64,000 nucleotides of DNA from JAFEDN01 sp963844565 (GCA_963844565.1 CAWJON010000002.1:248001-312000); one strand, 5' to 3'; shown: positions 8,772-18,122, counted from the first letter of the stretch. Numbers and translations: made by a program. The notes: generated by a model from the letters alone, not told the origin.

Positions 8772-9398
8772 GTGCGGTGTAGATTTCGAAAACTAAACCT
8801 ATTCCGCCTTATTCAGCGACATCCTCCTACTCGCAAGATTGTCTAAACGGGGCCCGTCAGTGGAGATGTTTTCGTGCTCGCTACGCCATAAATAGCAGGT
8901 GCAATACTTCGTAAGCGTCATTGTGCCTAGTGAACTTTTATCATGCTAAACTTGTTTCCGAATTGGCTTCGCTGCGCGCGAAAACATCTCCACTGACACC
9001 CGTTGCAAAGCTCGCAGGCGGATGCGCTGAATAAGGCTATGCAGAGGTTTCACTTCTATCATTGGATCACTAGTTCCCAAATTATCTAATCCCAATCCTC
9101 ATTAAACATTGATATTAATCCTGAATTAGGGAACTTGAAGCCGTAAACCTAATATTCAATGCGATTATTTGGGCGATTATCCTGGTGGCAGCGGAGATTT
9201 TTTCGCGCAGTCACTATAAACAGAAAATTTTCGTAGAAAAATCCTTACCAGATGGGGGATTAAAGGGGGAGAAGAGCGGTAGCGATCTCCCCCTTTGATT
9301 CCGAGCATCGGCTTCGCCGATGCGAGGATATAAACTAAAGCAGGCGGATGCCGCTGAATAAGGCGGAGTAGATTTAATTTACGGAATTTACACCGCAC
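8772..9398. repeat. Inverted-repeat intergenic element (MITE-like), 627 bp
   Basis: The 732-base gap between pstB and the porin gene is mostly this element. Its ends (8772-8824 and 9346-9398) are 53-bp inverted repeats matching at 46 of 53 positions. A partial third copy of the end sequence lies at 9014-9036. Inside is a perfect 19-bp inverted repeat (8856-8874 with 8979-8997, 104-base loop), an 11-bp hairpin (9262-9272 with 9286-9296) and an 8-bp GC hairpin (9305-9323). No credible gene is inside and no target-site duplication is visible. It looks like a non-autonomous mobile or REP-type element, possibly composite. Confidence 0.75.
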
Positions 9399-9417
9399 TG
9401 GGGTTTTAAAAAAATTT

Positions 9418-9435
9418 TTGTCATTCTATTGTCAT
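9418..9435 (+). promoter_or_regulatory. Pho box upstream of porin gene
   Basis: TTGTCAT at 9418 and TTGTCAT at 9429 are identical half-sites 11 bases apart (TCTA spacer), the same geometry as the pstS box. TAGCAT at 9446-9451 is a plausible -10. The porin ATG is at 9489. Confidence 0.8.
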
Positions 9436-9488
9436 AATCCAATGCTAGCATACCCCCATTGTGTAATTAATTCAGTGGAAAAATAAAC

Positions 9489-10796
9489 ATGTTTAATAAA
9501 AAAAGTGTAATTATCGGAATGGCTGGCGCTTTATTTTCCATGATTTCAATAGCAGCTCAAGCTGATGGTAGTAACCCCACCTCATTGGCAGATTTTTTTG
9601 AGAGGATTCAAGTCAACGGTGATCTTCGCAGTTATTATTTTACTCGTGACTATACAAATCCAGACGCAATAGACCAAAGTGCCTACTCTTTAGGCGGCGA
9701 TATGCGAGTGGTTACACCATTAGTGTATGGGTTTCAAATTGGTGCAGCCTATTACACTGCACAATCTTTGGGTTTAAATAGTGATGATCCAGCTAAAGTG
9801 GATCCAACCTTACCAGGTAAAGATATTGGTGTTTTAGGTCAAGCTTATTTGCAATATCATCGTGGTCCTATTTTAGTGCGGGTAGGCGATCAAATCATCA
9901 ACACCCCTTGGTTAGCAGCTGGTGATTCTAGAATGATTCCGGCTACGTATCGGGCAATCTACACTGAATGGACGCCCAACCCGGATTGGGTGATTACGGG
10001 TTTTCGTGAATTAGCTTTTAAAAGTAGAGTAGAAGACGAATTTTCAAGAACTAACTTATATAATCCGCAAAACTTTGGCACACCGATCAAATCTTTAGAT
10101 GATACAAAAGATAATGGGACATGGGCGTTGGGTGCTAATTATCACCACCAAGATTGGCTTGCTTCGGTTTGGGGATATCAATTTCTTGATTTTGCCAAGT
10201 TATTGTATGGTGATTCTCAATATGTTTTTCATGTTGATTGGCGTCTACATCCATTAATTGCTGGTCAGCTTTATGGTGAAACGAATGATGGCGATAATAC
10301 TTTAGCAGAATTAGGCTATGGGAAAGCATCCTCTGCCGGTTATGGATTATTAGGTGGGTTTACTTATCATTTGGATGGATATGCCTATGATAGCTTTAAA
10401 ATGACTTTGGGGTTTAACCAAATATTTTCAGATAAAAATGCATTTAAAAATGGCGATATCGTTTCGCCATATACAACGGGTTATGCAGATGATCCGTTAT
10501 ATTCTACCTCAATGATTGCTGGGTTAGTTGAAAAATCTTCCGGAGAAGCATTGAAGGTTCAAGGAACATATTTCGCTTTTAATAAAGATTTGATTCTGTC
10601 TTCAAGTTTTGCTCGATATTTCACAGAGCCCCAAGTTGATAACACAGACGAAACTGATTTTGACATCACCTATGCATTTAATCATTTCAGATATTTAAAG
10701 GGTCTATCCATACGCGACCGTTTAGGTATTTTAACGGGTGATCCTACCAAAGGCACGTTTTATTATAATCGAGTGATGTTACAATACACTTTCTAA
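9489..10796 (+). CDS. OprD-family-like outer-membrane porin, probably phosphate-regulated
   Basis: A 435-residue outer-membrane protein. It has a signal peptide (hydrophobic residues about 7-24, cleavage near AQA-DG), then VNGDLRSYYFTRDY, the start of the OprD-type barrel, alternating beta strands rich in Gly, Tyr and Asp, and a terminal Phe (LQYTF) as needed for barrel insertion. OprD porins take up small anionic or amino-acid solutes. The Pho box just upstream suggests this one supplies phosphate or a phosphorylated compound to the Pst system, comparable in role to PhoE or OprP but of another family; that is inference. Its stop overlaps the convergent symporter stop by 4 bases. Confidence 0.85.
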   Translation: MFNKKSVIIGMAGALFSMISIAAQADGSNPTSLADFFERIQVNGDLRSYYFTRDYTNPDAIDQSAYSLGGDMRVVTPLVYGFQIGAAYYTAQSLGLNSDDPAKVDPTLPGKDIGVLGQAYLQYHRGPILVRVGDQIINTPWLAAGDSRMIPATYRAIYTEWTPNPDWVITGFRELAFKSRVEDEFSRTNLYNPQNFGTPIKSLDDTKDNGTWALGANYHHQDWLASVWGYQFLDFAKLLYGDSQYVFHVDWRLHPLIAGQLYGETNDGDNTLAELGYGKASSAGYGLLGGFTYHLDGYAYDSFKMTLGFNQIFSDKNAFKNGDIVSPYTTGYADDPLYSTSMIAGLVEKSSGEALKVQGTYFAFNKDLILSSSFARYFTEPQVDNTDETDFDITYAFNHFRYLKGLSIRDRLGILTGDPTKGTFYYNRVMLQYTF

Positions 10797-12040
10797 GGAG
10801 GCATTTCTCTTTTCGACAATATCCAATTTTTTCCATTGACAAAACGAGCGACCAGCATGCTACCAACCATATTTCCTGTGACATTTAGCACCGTCGCTGG
10901 AGGGTCGATTATCAAGCTAATCGCCGCAATAACGACCAAAGCTTGAGGTGGGAAACCATAAACGTTTAAAATTAACATCTCTCCAACCATCCCCCCGCTG
11001 GGAATAGCTCCCATTACTGTTCCAACTAAAACCGCAACGATTAATGCTTCAATAATAACTCCTGGACTGGTGAAATTGAGATGATATATTCCAAACAAAA
11101 AGGCAATTTTTACCATACCCCCTAAAACCGAACCTTCTTTATGTAGAATTCCGCCTAATGGCACAACGGTTTCAAAAATCTCTGGCGGTACTCCGGTTTT
11201 TTTTGTGGCTTGTAAGTTAGCTGGAATACTGGCTGCGCTACTACAAGTGGCGAGCGCTGTAAGCGCGGGTAGCAATACATTTTTCCAAAATAGATTGACT
11301 CCATTTCTTCCCGCAGCGACATAAGCAAAACATGAGTAAGCCAATACAAAATATACCAAGGCGGACGGATAATACGCTATGGTTGAGCGCAGGTAAGTTG
11401 TTAGCATTTGTGGGCCCAATTGTCCGACTAAATAGGCGAAATAAGCAAAAAAACCAATCGGTGCATAATACATAACAAATCCTACTATTTTCATTGAGAT
11501 TTCCATACCTGATTGGAGAAAATCGGCAAACAACTTACCCTTTTCTCCAGCTTGCGTAGTGGCAAATCCGACGAAGACAGCAAAAAAAATCAAAGCCAAC
11601 ATATTTCCACGCGAAAATAACTGTATAAAATCAGGTACTGTGAACATATTCACAATTTCTTCACCGTAATTGATATGTTGGGTTGGGTTCAATTTAGGGA
11701 GATTAATGACGACACCGTGCCCAGGAGGATAAATTTTGACAACAATCAACATAAAAAGGGCGGCAATTAAACTCATAATGAAAAAAATAATCAGCATACG
11801 TGAAATAACGCGCCATAATTGATTTAATGCGGCCATTCCAGCAATAGCTGATGAGATACTAAAAAAAACTAACGGTACTACAACGGTAAACATCATGTTT
11901 AAGAAAATGTCACCGAAAGGCTTTAAATAAATAGCTTTTGGTCCTAAAAAGACACCAGTCAAGCTGCCCAGTAAAAGAGCGATCAATAAAATAATAGAAA
12001 AACGATAATTTTTAATCCCTTGGAAAAACGCATGTGGCAT
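10793..12040 (-). CDS. Dicarboxylate/amino-acid:cation symporter (SDF family)
   Basis: A 415-residue inner-membrane secondary transporter of the sodium/proton:dicarboxylate symporter family (DctA/GltP group). It has about eight hydrophobic helices, the Ser-rich hairpin TCSSAASIPANLQA, the GGMVGEM re-entrant region, and IDPPATVLNVTGN, which replaces the usual Asp-x-x-Arg-Thr...Asn-Val-x-Gly-Asp substrate motif. The Arg of classical dicarboxylate carriers is absent, so specificity is uncertain. Two starts are possible: 12061 and 12040. I prefer 12040 because GGGGA precedes it and a possible Pho box ends only 12 bases before 12061. Confidence 0.88.
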   Translation of the reverse strand: MPHAFFQGIKNYRFSIILLIALLLGSLTGVFLGPKAIYLKPFGDIFLNMMFTVVVPLVFFSISSAIAGMAALNQLWRVISRMLIIFFIMSLIAALFMLIVVKIYPPGHGVVINLPKLNPTQHINYGEEIVNMFTVPDFIQLFSRGNMLALIFFAVFVGFATTQAGEKGKLFADFLQSGMEISMKIVGFVMYYAPIGFFAYFAYLVGQLGPQMLTTYLRSTIAYYPSALVYFVLAYSCFAYVAAGRNGVNLFWKNVLLPALTALATCSSAASIPANLQATKKTGVPPEIFETVVPLGGILHKEGSVLGGMVKIAFLFGIYHLNFTSPGVIIEALIVAVLVGTVMGAIPSGGMVGEMLILNVYGFPPQALVVIAAISLIIDPPATVLNVTGNMVGSMLVARFVNGKNWILSKREMPP

Positions 12041-12072
12041 ATTGTTCCCCATTTCACCCATTGTTCACTACT

Positions 12073-12100
12073 ATGACAAATTTAGCACAAGAAATGACAG
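12073..12100 (-). promoter_or_regulatory. Possible third Pho box, upstream of SDF symporter
   Basis: On the minus strand CTGTCAT (12100-12094), TTGTGCT (12090-12084) and TTGTCAT (12079-12073) follow one another. The last pair is spaced 11 bases, as in the two clear Pho boxes; the first step is 10. One half-site is degenerate, so this is tentative. Confidence 0.45.
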
Positions 12101-12128
12101 GAAGTACATTTAGTTGAAATATTGTTCT

Positions 12129-12175
12129 TTTAAGGCGATTATGCAACATTAATTACAATTTTTGATCGCCTTAAA
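12129..12175. promoter_or_regulatory. 11-bp perfect inverted repeat between divergent genes
   Basis: TTTAAGGCGAT (12129-12139) and its exact complement (12165-12175) with a 25-base AT-rich loop. It lies between the divergent symporter and the 673-residue gene. It may be an operator or a 5' leader hairpin; there is no T-run to suggest a terminator. Confidence 0.4.
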
Positions 12176-12226
12176 TTGAATAATTTATAAATTTAAGAAA
12201 TAAAATATAAAAAATAGGAGTTATCT

Positions 12227-14248
12227 ATGCAAAAAGAAAAATCCCCAACAACAAATTCCTCTCAAATTCGCATTGCTACTTTATGGGATTGGGACGGCTG
12301 CATGATTCATGAGAAAAGCGAGCCGCTTTGTTCCGTTCTTGATGGAGTTAAGAAAGTGATGGGAGGAGAAAAAGCCCTCATTGATTCTATAAAAAATTAT
12401 CCATTCATTGAGAGTTATTTTAAGTCAATTAAAAAATCTTACGATTTAGAGTCTTCTCTGATTGACTTATTGGTAGATGAAATAGAACCTTTAATGGCGC
12501 ACCTTTCTTTGGGTGATAAGGCTAAAAATACCGAAAAATTGGCTGCAGAAATATTGAAAAAAGATAAAGTAAAAGGATTTTTTGATGAAATAAAAATTAT
12601 TCCGTTGAAACAACAAGAAGAAATAATTTACCGAATCGCTTTGCATATGAGTACCTGTAAAACGGTCATTACGAATAATCAACCTTTACTTAATCATCTC
12701 AAACAAAAGGTCGATATAATCGCTAAAGATTTCCCTGAGTCAATTATTACCGTCATATTCGTGGTTTTCAGTATCCGTCAATCTAGCAACCTCGATGTAA
12801 TAAATTTTGTTAAAAATCTAAATGGTTTGGCAAGCATGCAATTTTCTTTTTTTTATCAATATGCTTTCCGGAAAATTTTCGCAAACACGCCTTATCTTAT
12901 TAAGATTTTACCGATTTCTTTAGCGGATAGATTGGGAGAGAATTTGGCGATTGGAGAATCTTTTTTCTTTAGAAAAGATTTGTTATATAAAAATTATGAA
13001 AATATTGATTATGCGATTAGTTATTTAACCTCTGATCAGCGAGGCAGTAAAACCTTTCTGTTATCTCATATTCTCACTGCGCTTACAGCAGCCGAAGAAG
13101 GCGAGGTTGTGGAAAGAGTTTTTGCGTTAGTAATTGACAACGATCCTGTCGAAAAGCATACGGAAAATACCATTTTTCAATTATGTTTTGATTTTTTTGT
13201 TAAAAACCCTCATATTATTCCCGAAAAAGTTACTGTTGAATTAATTGTTTATGGTAACGATGGTTTAAAAATAGATTGTTTTTTTCCGTTTACCGGAAGT
13301 GGAAAAGTTAGTCAAATAATTGCGAAGGAAAAATTACTTTTCGAAAAATTAAAAAGGAAAATTAATGGACAGGAGGAGATAAAGTCTAGAAAAAAGTTTG
13401 ATGATGATATCAGCTTGGTATTAGGCAAAAAGAGTGGGTCAGAAACAATATTTCCCTATAAATATACTGTTAAACTCGCTCCAATTGAATTTAAAGAAGA
13501 GAAAATAAGATACTGTTATGATATTCTTAATCTATGGAAATTGATATCAAAAGAAAATGAAGATTTCTGGAATTCAGTTGGAGGCATACATAAGGAAAAA
13601 GTTGAATTACCAACTTTTGAGCGCAAAACTGCTATAGCAAGCAAAGTTCCTATTTATGATAAACCTAATATAAAAATTAAAGGAGAAAGTTGGGCTAAAT
13701 TAAGAAATACAGGAGCAAATTTAAAGTTAGAGGCTAAGCAGGATATTTATTCTTTTTGGTTTAATTCCCAGTCAGTATATTATTTTCTTAATAAGGTGCT
13801 TAATGTTAAGTATATTGGTTTTTCGAGCGAGAACGAAAAAATTCTAATTTATTTTGAGAATAGTTTTCAGTGTTCTCAGTTTCAGATTAAAAAAAATCAA
13901 TTTTTATTAAAAGGAGAGTTGTGTGAATATAACAGGATTTATTCTTTTCCTTTCTTTTTTGCTATAGGGATTTCAAAAGCAGAATCTGAATTTATTTTAA
14001 AGCTAACCAAATTACTGGATAATTTGAATTGTCAGGATCCACTTGAACTTTGTGATACATATAATCAGCTTGCCACTTTGCAAGTTTCTTTTCAGGGAAA
14101 GCCTATGAATATTCCAAAGATGCAGGCAATACTTATGGATTTGCTGAAAGATTGTTATCAGTATCTAGAGCAATTGAATATTACAAAACTTTTTTACAAT
14201 ATTCATGATATAGTGAAAACGCCTCAACCTGCCAGTTTTGAATTTTAG
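12227..14248 (+). CDS. Large protein of unknown function with HAD-like motifs at the N-terminus
   Basis: 673 residues; not recognised as a whole. The start has a good ribosome site (AGGAG, 7 bases). Near the N-terminus LWDWDGCMIHE (Asp21 and Asp23) resembles HAD motif I (DxDG), and TVITNNQP (about 147-153) resembles motif II, with FALVIDNDP further on as a possible acidic motif. The spacing includes a long helical insert. This suggests a HAD-fold phosphatase-like domain in about the first 320 residues. The remainder is Lys/Glu-rich with no visible membrane segment or signal peptide. The style (large, lineage-specific, cytosolic-looking) fits secreted effectors of Legionellales, but no secretion signal can be shown. 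Confidence 0.6.
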   Translation: MQKEKSPTTNSSQIRIATLWDWDGCMIHEKSEPLCSVLDGVKKVMGGEKALIDSIKNYPFIESYFKSIKKSYDLESSLIDLLVDEIEPLMAHLSLGDKAKNTEKLAAEILKKDKVKGFFDEIKIIPLKQQEEIIYRIALHMSTCKTVITNNQPLLNHLKQKVDIIAKDFPESIITVIFVVFSIRQSSNLDVINFVKNLNGLASMQFSFFYQYAFRKIFANTPYLIKILPISLADRLGENLAIGESFFFRKDLLYKNYENIDYAISYLTSDQRGSKTFLLSHILTALTAAEEGEVVERVFALVIDNDPVEKHTENTIFQLCFDFFVKNPHIIPEKVTVELIVYGNDGLKIDCFFPFTGSGKVSQIIAKEKLLFEKLKRKINGQEEIKSRKKFDDDISLVLGKKSGSETIFPYKYTVKLAPIEFKEEKIRYCYDILNLWKLISKENEDFWNSVGGIHKEKVELPTFERKTAIASKVPIYDKPNIKIKGESWAKLRNTGANLKLEAKQDIYSFWFNSQSVYYFLNKVLNVKYIGFSSENEKILIYFENSFQCSQFQIKKNQFLLKGELCEYNRIYSFPFFFAIGISKAESEFILKLTKLLDNLNCQDPLELCDTYNQLATLQVSFQGKPMNIPKMQAILMDLLKDCYQYLEQLNITKLFYNIHDIVKTPQPASFEF

Positions 14249-14272
14249 TTGCGGATGATCTAATATTCCAAG

Positions 14273-16888
14273 ATGGGTGAAAAGGAAAAAGAACGATTAG
14301 CGGCGCAAGGAAAAGAAAGTATACCACTTTGGTACCGATGGGGCCCCTATGTGTCCGAACGCTCATGGGGCACTGTTCGTGAAGATTATAGCCTGGATGG
14401 CGATGCCTGGAGTTACTTCCCTTTTGATAAAGCTCATCAAAAAGTATACCGCTGGGGTGAGGATGGGATTGCTGGCTTTTGTGATCGATATCAAGTCTTA
14501 GTTTTTGCCCCGGCTTTTTGGAATGGAAATGACCCAATTTTAAAAGAAAGACTATTCGGTCTTTCTTCTCCGGAAGGGAATCATGGGGAGGACGTAAAAG
14601 AATATTATTATTACCTGGATGCCACGCCGACTCATTCCTACCTTAAGTATTTGTATAAATATCCGCATGCTGAATTTCCCTATGAATTAATTCGGCGAAA
14701 AAACGCTAACCGCGGCGCCGCAGAACAAGAATATGAATTGATTGATACCGGTATTTTTGAAGATAATCGTTATTTTGATATCTATATTGAGTACGCCAAG
14801 TTATCACCTGATGATATTTTCATTCGAATCGAAGCTATTAATCGTGGATCTTTACCTGTTCCTTTACATATTATTCCTCAGCTTTGGTTTCGGAATCAAT
14901 GGAGTTGGGGGACACAAAAATTAGGCGAGCCGATTATTACTAATATCTCAAAAGAAGAGAATACACTCTGTTTATTAGCTGATGACTCAGAATTATCTTC
15001 TCCGGCTAATCTGGCCTTTGACTATCATTTAAAAAAACGGTATTTATATGCTTCCTCGCCAGGAGCGGCGTTGCTTCTTTTCACTGACAATGAAGATGCA
15101 AAAGAACATCCTTTCTCTAAAGATGCATTTCACCGTGCTATCGTCGCTGGTGAAAACAGTATAAATCCCGCGGAAGAAGGTACTAAAGCAGGCATCCACT
15201 ACTGTTTTGAGTCGATTGCTTCGGAAGAATCCGTTGTCGTTTATCTTCGTTTAACAGACCATTCTTGTGTGGACGCACTGGCAGAAGCGGAGAAAGTCAT
15301 TAATCTGCGAAGAATGGAAGCCGATGAATTTTATGAAACTGTTCACCCGCCTCATGCCAGTCAAGAAGAGTGTATGATCCAAAGACAAGCTTTGGCGGGC
15401 ATGATTTGGAATAAACAAATTTATTTATTTGATGTCAGCCGATGGCTAAAAGGTGATAATGACGAGCATTCATTGAGTGAACCTAAGCGAATGTTGATTC
15501 GCAATACACATTGGCGTCATTTGAATTCGATGCGAATTTTTTCCATGCCAGATAAGTGGGAATATCCCTGGTTTGCCGCGTGGGATTTGGCATTTCATTG
15601 TATTACTTTGGCTTTGATTGATATTGAATTTGCCAAAGAACAGTTATGGCTGCTTCTTTTTGATCAATTTCAACATCCTAATGGCGCAGTTCCAGCGTAT
15701 GAATGGGAATTTTCGGATTTAAATCCCCCCGTACAGGCCTGGGCGGCCTATAGAATTTTTAAAATGGAATATGAAAAAACAGGGAAAAGAGATATTGTTT
15801 TTCTCAAAAAGTGCTATCTCAAGCTATTGATGAACTTTTCATTTTGGGTTAATAAAGTAGATAGCTCGGGTTGTAATGTTTTTGAAGGTGGTTTCTTGGG
15901 ATTAGATAATATTACGATTATTGATCGTTCCAAATCGCTTAAAGATGTAGTCTTGAAACAAGCGGATGGAACTGGTTGGATGGGAATGTTTTGTCTAAAT
16001 TTGATGAAAATTGGCCTCGAGCTTGCCAAAGATGATCCAACTTATGACACCATGGCGACCAAATTTTTCCAGCATTTTGTCTATATTTCTCATGCCATGA
16101 AACGAATTGGTTTTAAAGAATATAATTTATGGGATGAGGAAGATGGGTTTTATTATGATGTTATGGTATATCCTGATGGGCGCAAACCCAAGTTTGAGAC
16201 ATTTAAAGTGCGTTCGATGGTGGGGCTCATTCCTTTGTTTGCGATTGAAGTTGTCACGGAAGATGAACTGAATCGATTTCCTGAATTTAAAAAGAATTTC
16301 TTTTGGTTTTTGCGCAATCGTCCTGAACTAACTAAAGATTGTGTTACTTTGATTGAAGGCGATAACCAGAATAATTATGTACTTTCATTAGTGGATGAGC
16401 ATCATTTTCAAAAAATAGCCCATTATCTTTGTGATCCTGAAGAATTTTTGTCTAAATTTGGCATTCGCAGCCTTTCAAAATTTCATCAATATCATCCGTT
16501 TATCCGTGAAAAAGCCAAAGTTGAATATGAACCTGGTGAATCAATGGAACGGATGAAAGGTGGAAACTCCAACTGGCGTGGGCCAATTTGGTTTCCGACA
16601 AATTATTTACTTATTGAATCATTAAAAATATATAAGAGATTTTATAAAGAAGATTCAATTGATGTCAACGACTTAGCCAACCGTCTCATTTCATTGTTTA
16701 CTTGTGATAAAAACGGCAAAAGAAAATTTTTTGGTGAAAATTTTCCTTTGGCTCAAGATATCCATTTTAAAGATAATTTATTTTTTTACGAATTTTATCA
16801 TGCCGAAACCGGTCAAGGTTTGGGGGCCTCACACCAAACCGGGTGGAGCGCCCTAGTTGCCAATCTCATCGACGAATTTCGACGATAA
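14273..16888 (+). CDS. GH63/MGH1-like glycoside hydrolase (glucosidase)
   Basis: An 871-residue cytoplasmic glycosidase related to mannosyl-oligosaccharide glucosidases. The N-terminal part (RWGPYVSERSWGTVREDYS, then GDAWSYFPFDKA and YRWGEDGIAGF) is the highly conserved opening of the bacterial group. An (alpha/alpha)6 barrel follows, with PWFAAWDLAFHC near residue 437, WRGPIWFPTNYLL near 766 and SHQTGWSALV near 852; these blocks carry the catalytic and substrate-binding residues in relatives. Full length for the family. No good ribosome site precedes ATG 14273, which lies 24 bases after the previous gene, so coupling is possible. Likely substrates are alpha-glucosides such as glucosylglycerate or mannosylglycerate; which one is open. 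Confidence 0.85.
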   Translation: MGEKEKERLAAQGKESIPLWYRWGPYVSERSWGTVREDYSLDGDAWSYFPFDKAHQKVYRWGEDGIAGFCDRYQVLVFAPAFWNGNDPILKERLFGLSSPEGNHGEDVKEYYYYLDATPTHSYLKYLYKYPHAEFPYELIRRKNANRGAAEQEYELIDTGIFEDNRYFDIYIEYAKLSPDDIFIRIEAINRGSLPVPLHIIPQLWFRNQWSWGTQKLGEPIITNISKEENTLCLLADDSELSSPANLAFDYHLKKRYLYASSPGAALLLFTDNEDAKEHPFSKDAFHRAIVAGENSINPAEEGTKAGIHYCFESIASEESVVVYLRLTDHSCVDALAEAEKVINLRRMEADEFYETVHPPHASQEECMIQRQALAGMIWNKQIYLFDVSRWLKGDNDEHSLSEPKRMLIRNTHWRHLNSMRIFSMPDKWEYPWFAAWDLAFHCITLALIDIEFAKEQLWLLLFDQFQHPNGAVPAYEWEFSDLNPPVQAWAAYRIFKMEYEKTGKRDIVFLKKCYLKLLMNFSFWVNKVDSSGCNVFEGGFLGLDNITIIDRSKSLKDVVLKQADGTGWMGMFCLNLMKIGLELAKDDPTYDTMATKFFQHFVYISHAMKRIGFKEYNLWDEEDGFYYDVMVYPDGRKPKFETFKVRSMVGLIPLFAIEVVTEDELNRFPEFKKNFFWFLRNRPELTKDCVTLIEGDNQNNYVLSLVDEHHFQKIAHYLCDPEEFLSKFGIRSLSKFHQYHPFIREKAKVEYEPGESMERMKGGNSNWRGPIWFPTNYLLIESLKIYKRFYKEDSIDVNDLANRLISLFTCDKNGKRKFFGENFPLAQDIHFKDNLFFYEFYHAETGQGLGASHQTGWSALVANLIDEFRR

Positions 16889-16943
16889 ATCTAGGGTCTA
16901 CATTTCTACTAGGCCAGGCAAGCACCACTCTTACCTCTAAGAC

Positions 16944-16956
16944 GTACATTATGTAC
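16944..16956. promoter_or_regulatory. Palindrome upstream of desaturase promoter
   Basis: GTACATTATGTAC is a 13-base palindrome (6-bp arms) about 30 bases upstream of the -10 hexamer of the desaturase promoter. This is a typical position for a regulator site. The binding protein is unknown. Confidence 0.45.
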
Positions 16957-16982
16957 AAAATGTATCATTATTGCCCAGTCTA

Positions 16983-16991
16983 TGTTATACT
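16983..16991 (+). promoter_or_regulatory. Extended -10 promoter of desaturase gene
   Basis: TGTTATACT is an extended -10 (TGnTATACT), with no good -35. The gene starts at 17025 after GAGGT at about 17009. Confidence 0.5.
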
Positions 16992-17024
16992 AGATCCTTA
17001 GTTAATTAGAGGTAAAACAATTTA

Positions 17025-18122
17025 ATGAATAAAAACAATATCTTGAGGCGCATAAACTGGACCAATACCCTGTTTCTGCTGATAACGCCGATCATTGGCG
17101 TGGCCGGAACGGTATTTCTAGTTGCCAATGGGATGTTGCAGATTCCCACCTTAATCTTGGCGTTTGTATGGCTAATGGTCAGTGGCTTAGCTATCACTGC
17201 CGGATATCACCGCTTGATGTCCCATCGCACTTACCGCGCCCATCCTATCGTGAGAATTTTCTTTCTCCTATTCGGCGCCGCCGCTTTTGAAGGGAGCGCA
17301 TTAGAGTGGAGTACGGACCATCGTAATCATCATCGTTATACAGATACCGATAAAGATCCCTACAATATTAACAAGGGATTTTGGTATGCCCATATTGGAT
17401 GGTTATTTACTTTGGATACCAGCCGTCGCGATTACAGTAATGTAGAAGATTTAGCCTCTGACAAGTGGATCAAATTGCAGCATAAATATTTTGTGCCGAT
17501 TGCTTCTGTGGTGGGTTTTGTGATTCCAGCCTTGATTGCCTGGCTTTGGAATGATCCAATTGGGGGTCTTATTATTGCGGGTGTAATGCGTATGGTGTTA
17601 AATCACCACTTCACTTTCTGTATTAATTCTGTTTGTCATATTTTTGGGGATCGTTCTTATTCGAAAGAGCAAACTGGACGTGATAATTGGATTACCGCCA
17701 TATTCACCTATGGTGAAGGATTTCACAATTACCATCATCAATTTCCGCTTGATTATCGTAATGGCATTCGGTTTTACCATTATGATCCTGCTAAATGGCT
17801 TATTCGTGCTTTAAATTTTTTCGATCTAGCCCATGATTTAAAAAAAATTGGGGCGGGACATATAACACGATATCGTTTAAGGACTGATGAACATTTTCTG
17901 TCGCTAAAGTTTAAACAATCTTCCGAGGCATTTGTGATCTATGTGAACGAACATTTAGCGCCAGTGCGTAACCGCATCTTACAATTGATTTCTCATATTG
18001 AAAGTATACAAAAATCCGGAAAAATCGGAGAAAGTTATCATCAATTAAAGATAGCGCACTTAGAACTAAAGCATTCGCTAATCGTCTGGGGTCGTTTAAT
18101 TAAAGCCAGTCCAGGACGGTAG
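17025..18122 (+). CDS. Acyl-CoA/acyl-lipid delta-9-type fatty acid desaturase
   Basis: A membrane di-iron desaturase of 365 residues that puts a double bond into saturated acyl chains, adjusting membrane fluidity. Three histidine boxes are visible: HRLMSH (62-67), DHRNHH (Asp98-His103) and HNYHH in the GEGFHNYHHQFP block. Hydrophobic pairs of helices flank the boxes. The region after about residue 275 (helical, charged) is longer than in minimal desaturases. An extended -10 promoter and an upstream palindrome suggest regulation, perhaps by temperature or fatty-acid status. Monocistronic; pirin is convergent. Confidence 0.92.
   Translation: MNKNNILRRINWTNTLFLLITPIIGVAGTVFLVANGMLQIPTLILAFVWLMVSGLAITAGYHRLMSHRTYRAHPIVRIFFLLFGAAAFEGSALEWSTDHRNHHRYTDTDKDPYNINKGFWYAHIGWLFTLDTSRRDYSNVEDLASDKWIKLQHKYFVPIASVVGFVIPALIAWLWNDPIGGLIIAGVMRMVLNHHFTFCINSVCHIFGDRSYSKEQTGRDNWITAIFTYGEGFHNYHHQFPLDYRNGIRFYHYDPAKWLIRALNFFDLAHDLKKIGAGHITRYRLRTDEHFLSLKFKQSSEAFVIYVNEHLAPVRNRILQLISHIESIQKSGKIGESYHQLKIAHLELKHSLIVWGRLIKASPGR

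Noticed and set aside
9177..9398. 73-residue minus-strand open frame
   Set aside because: Lies wholly inside the inverted-repeat element; its composition follows the hairpins and not a protein.
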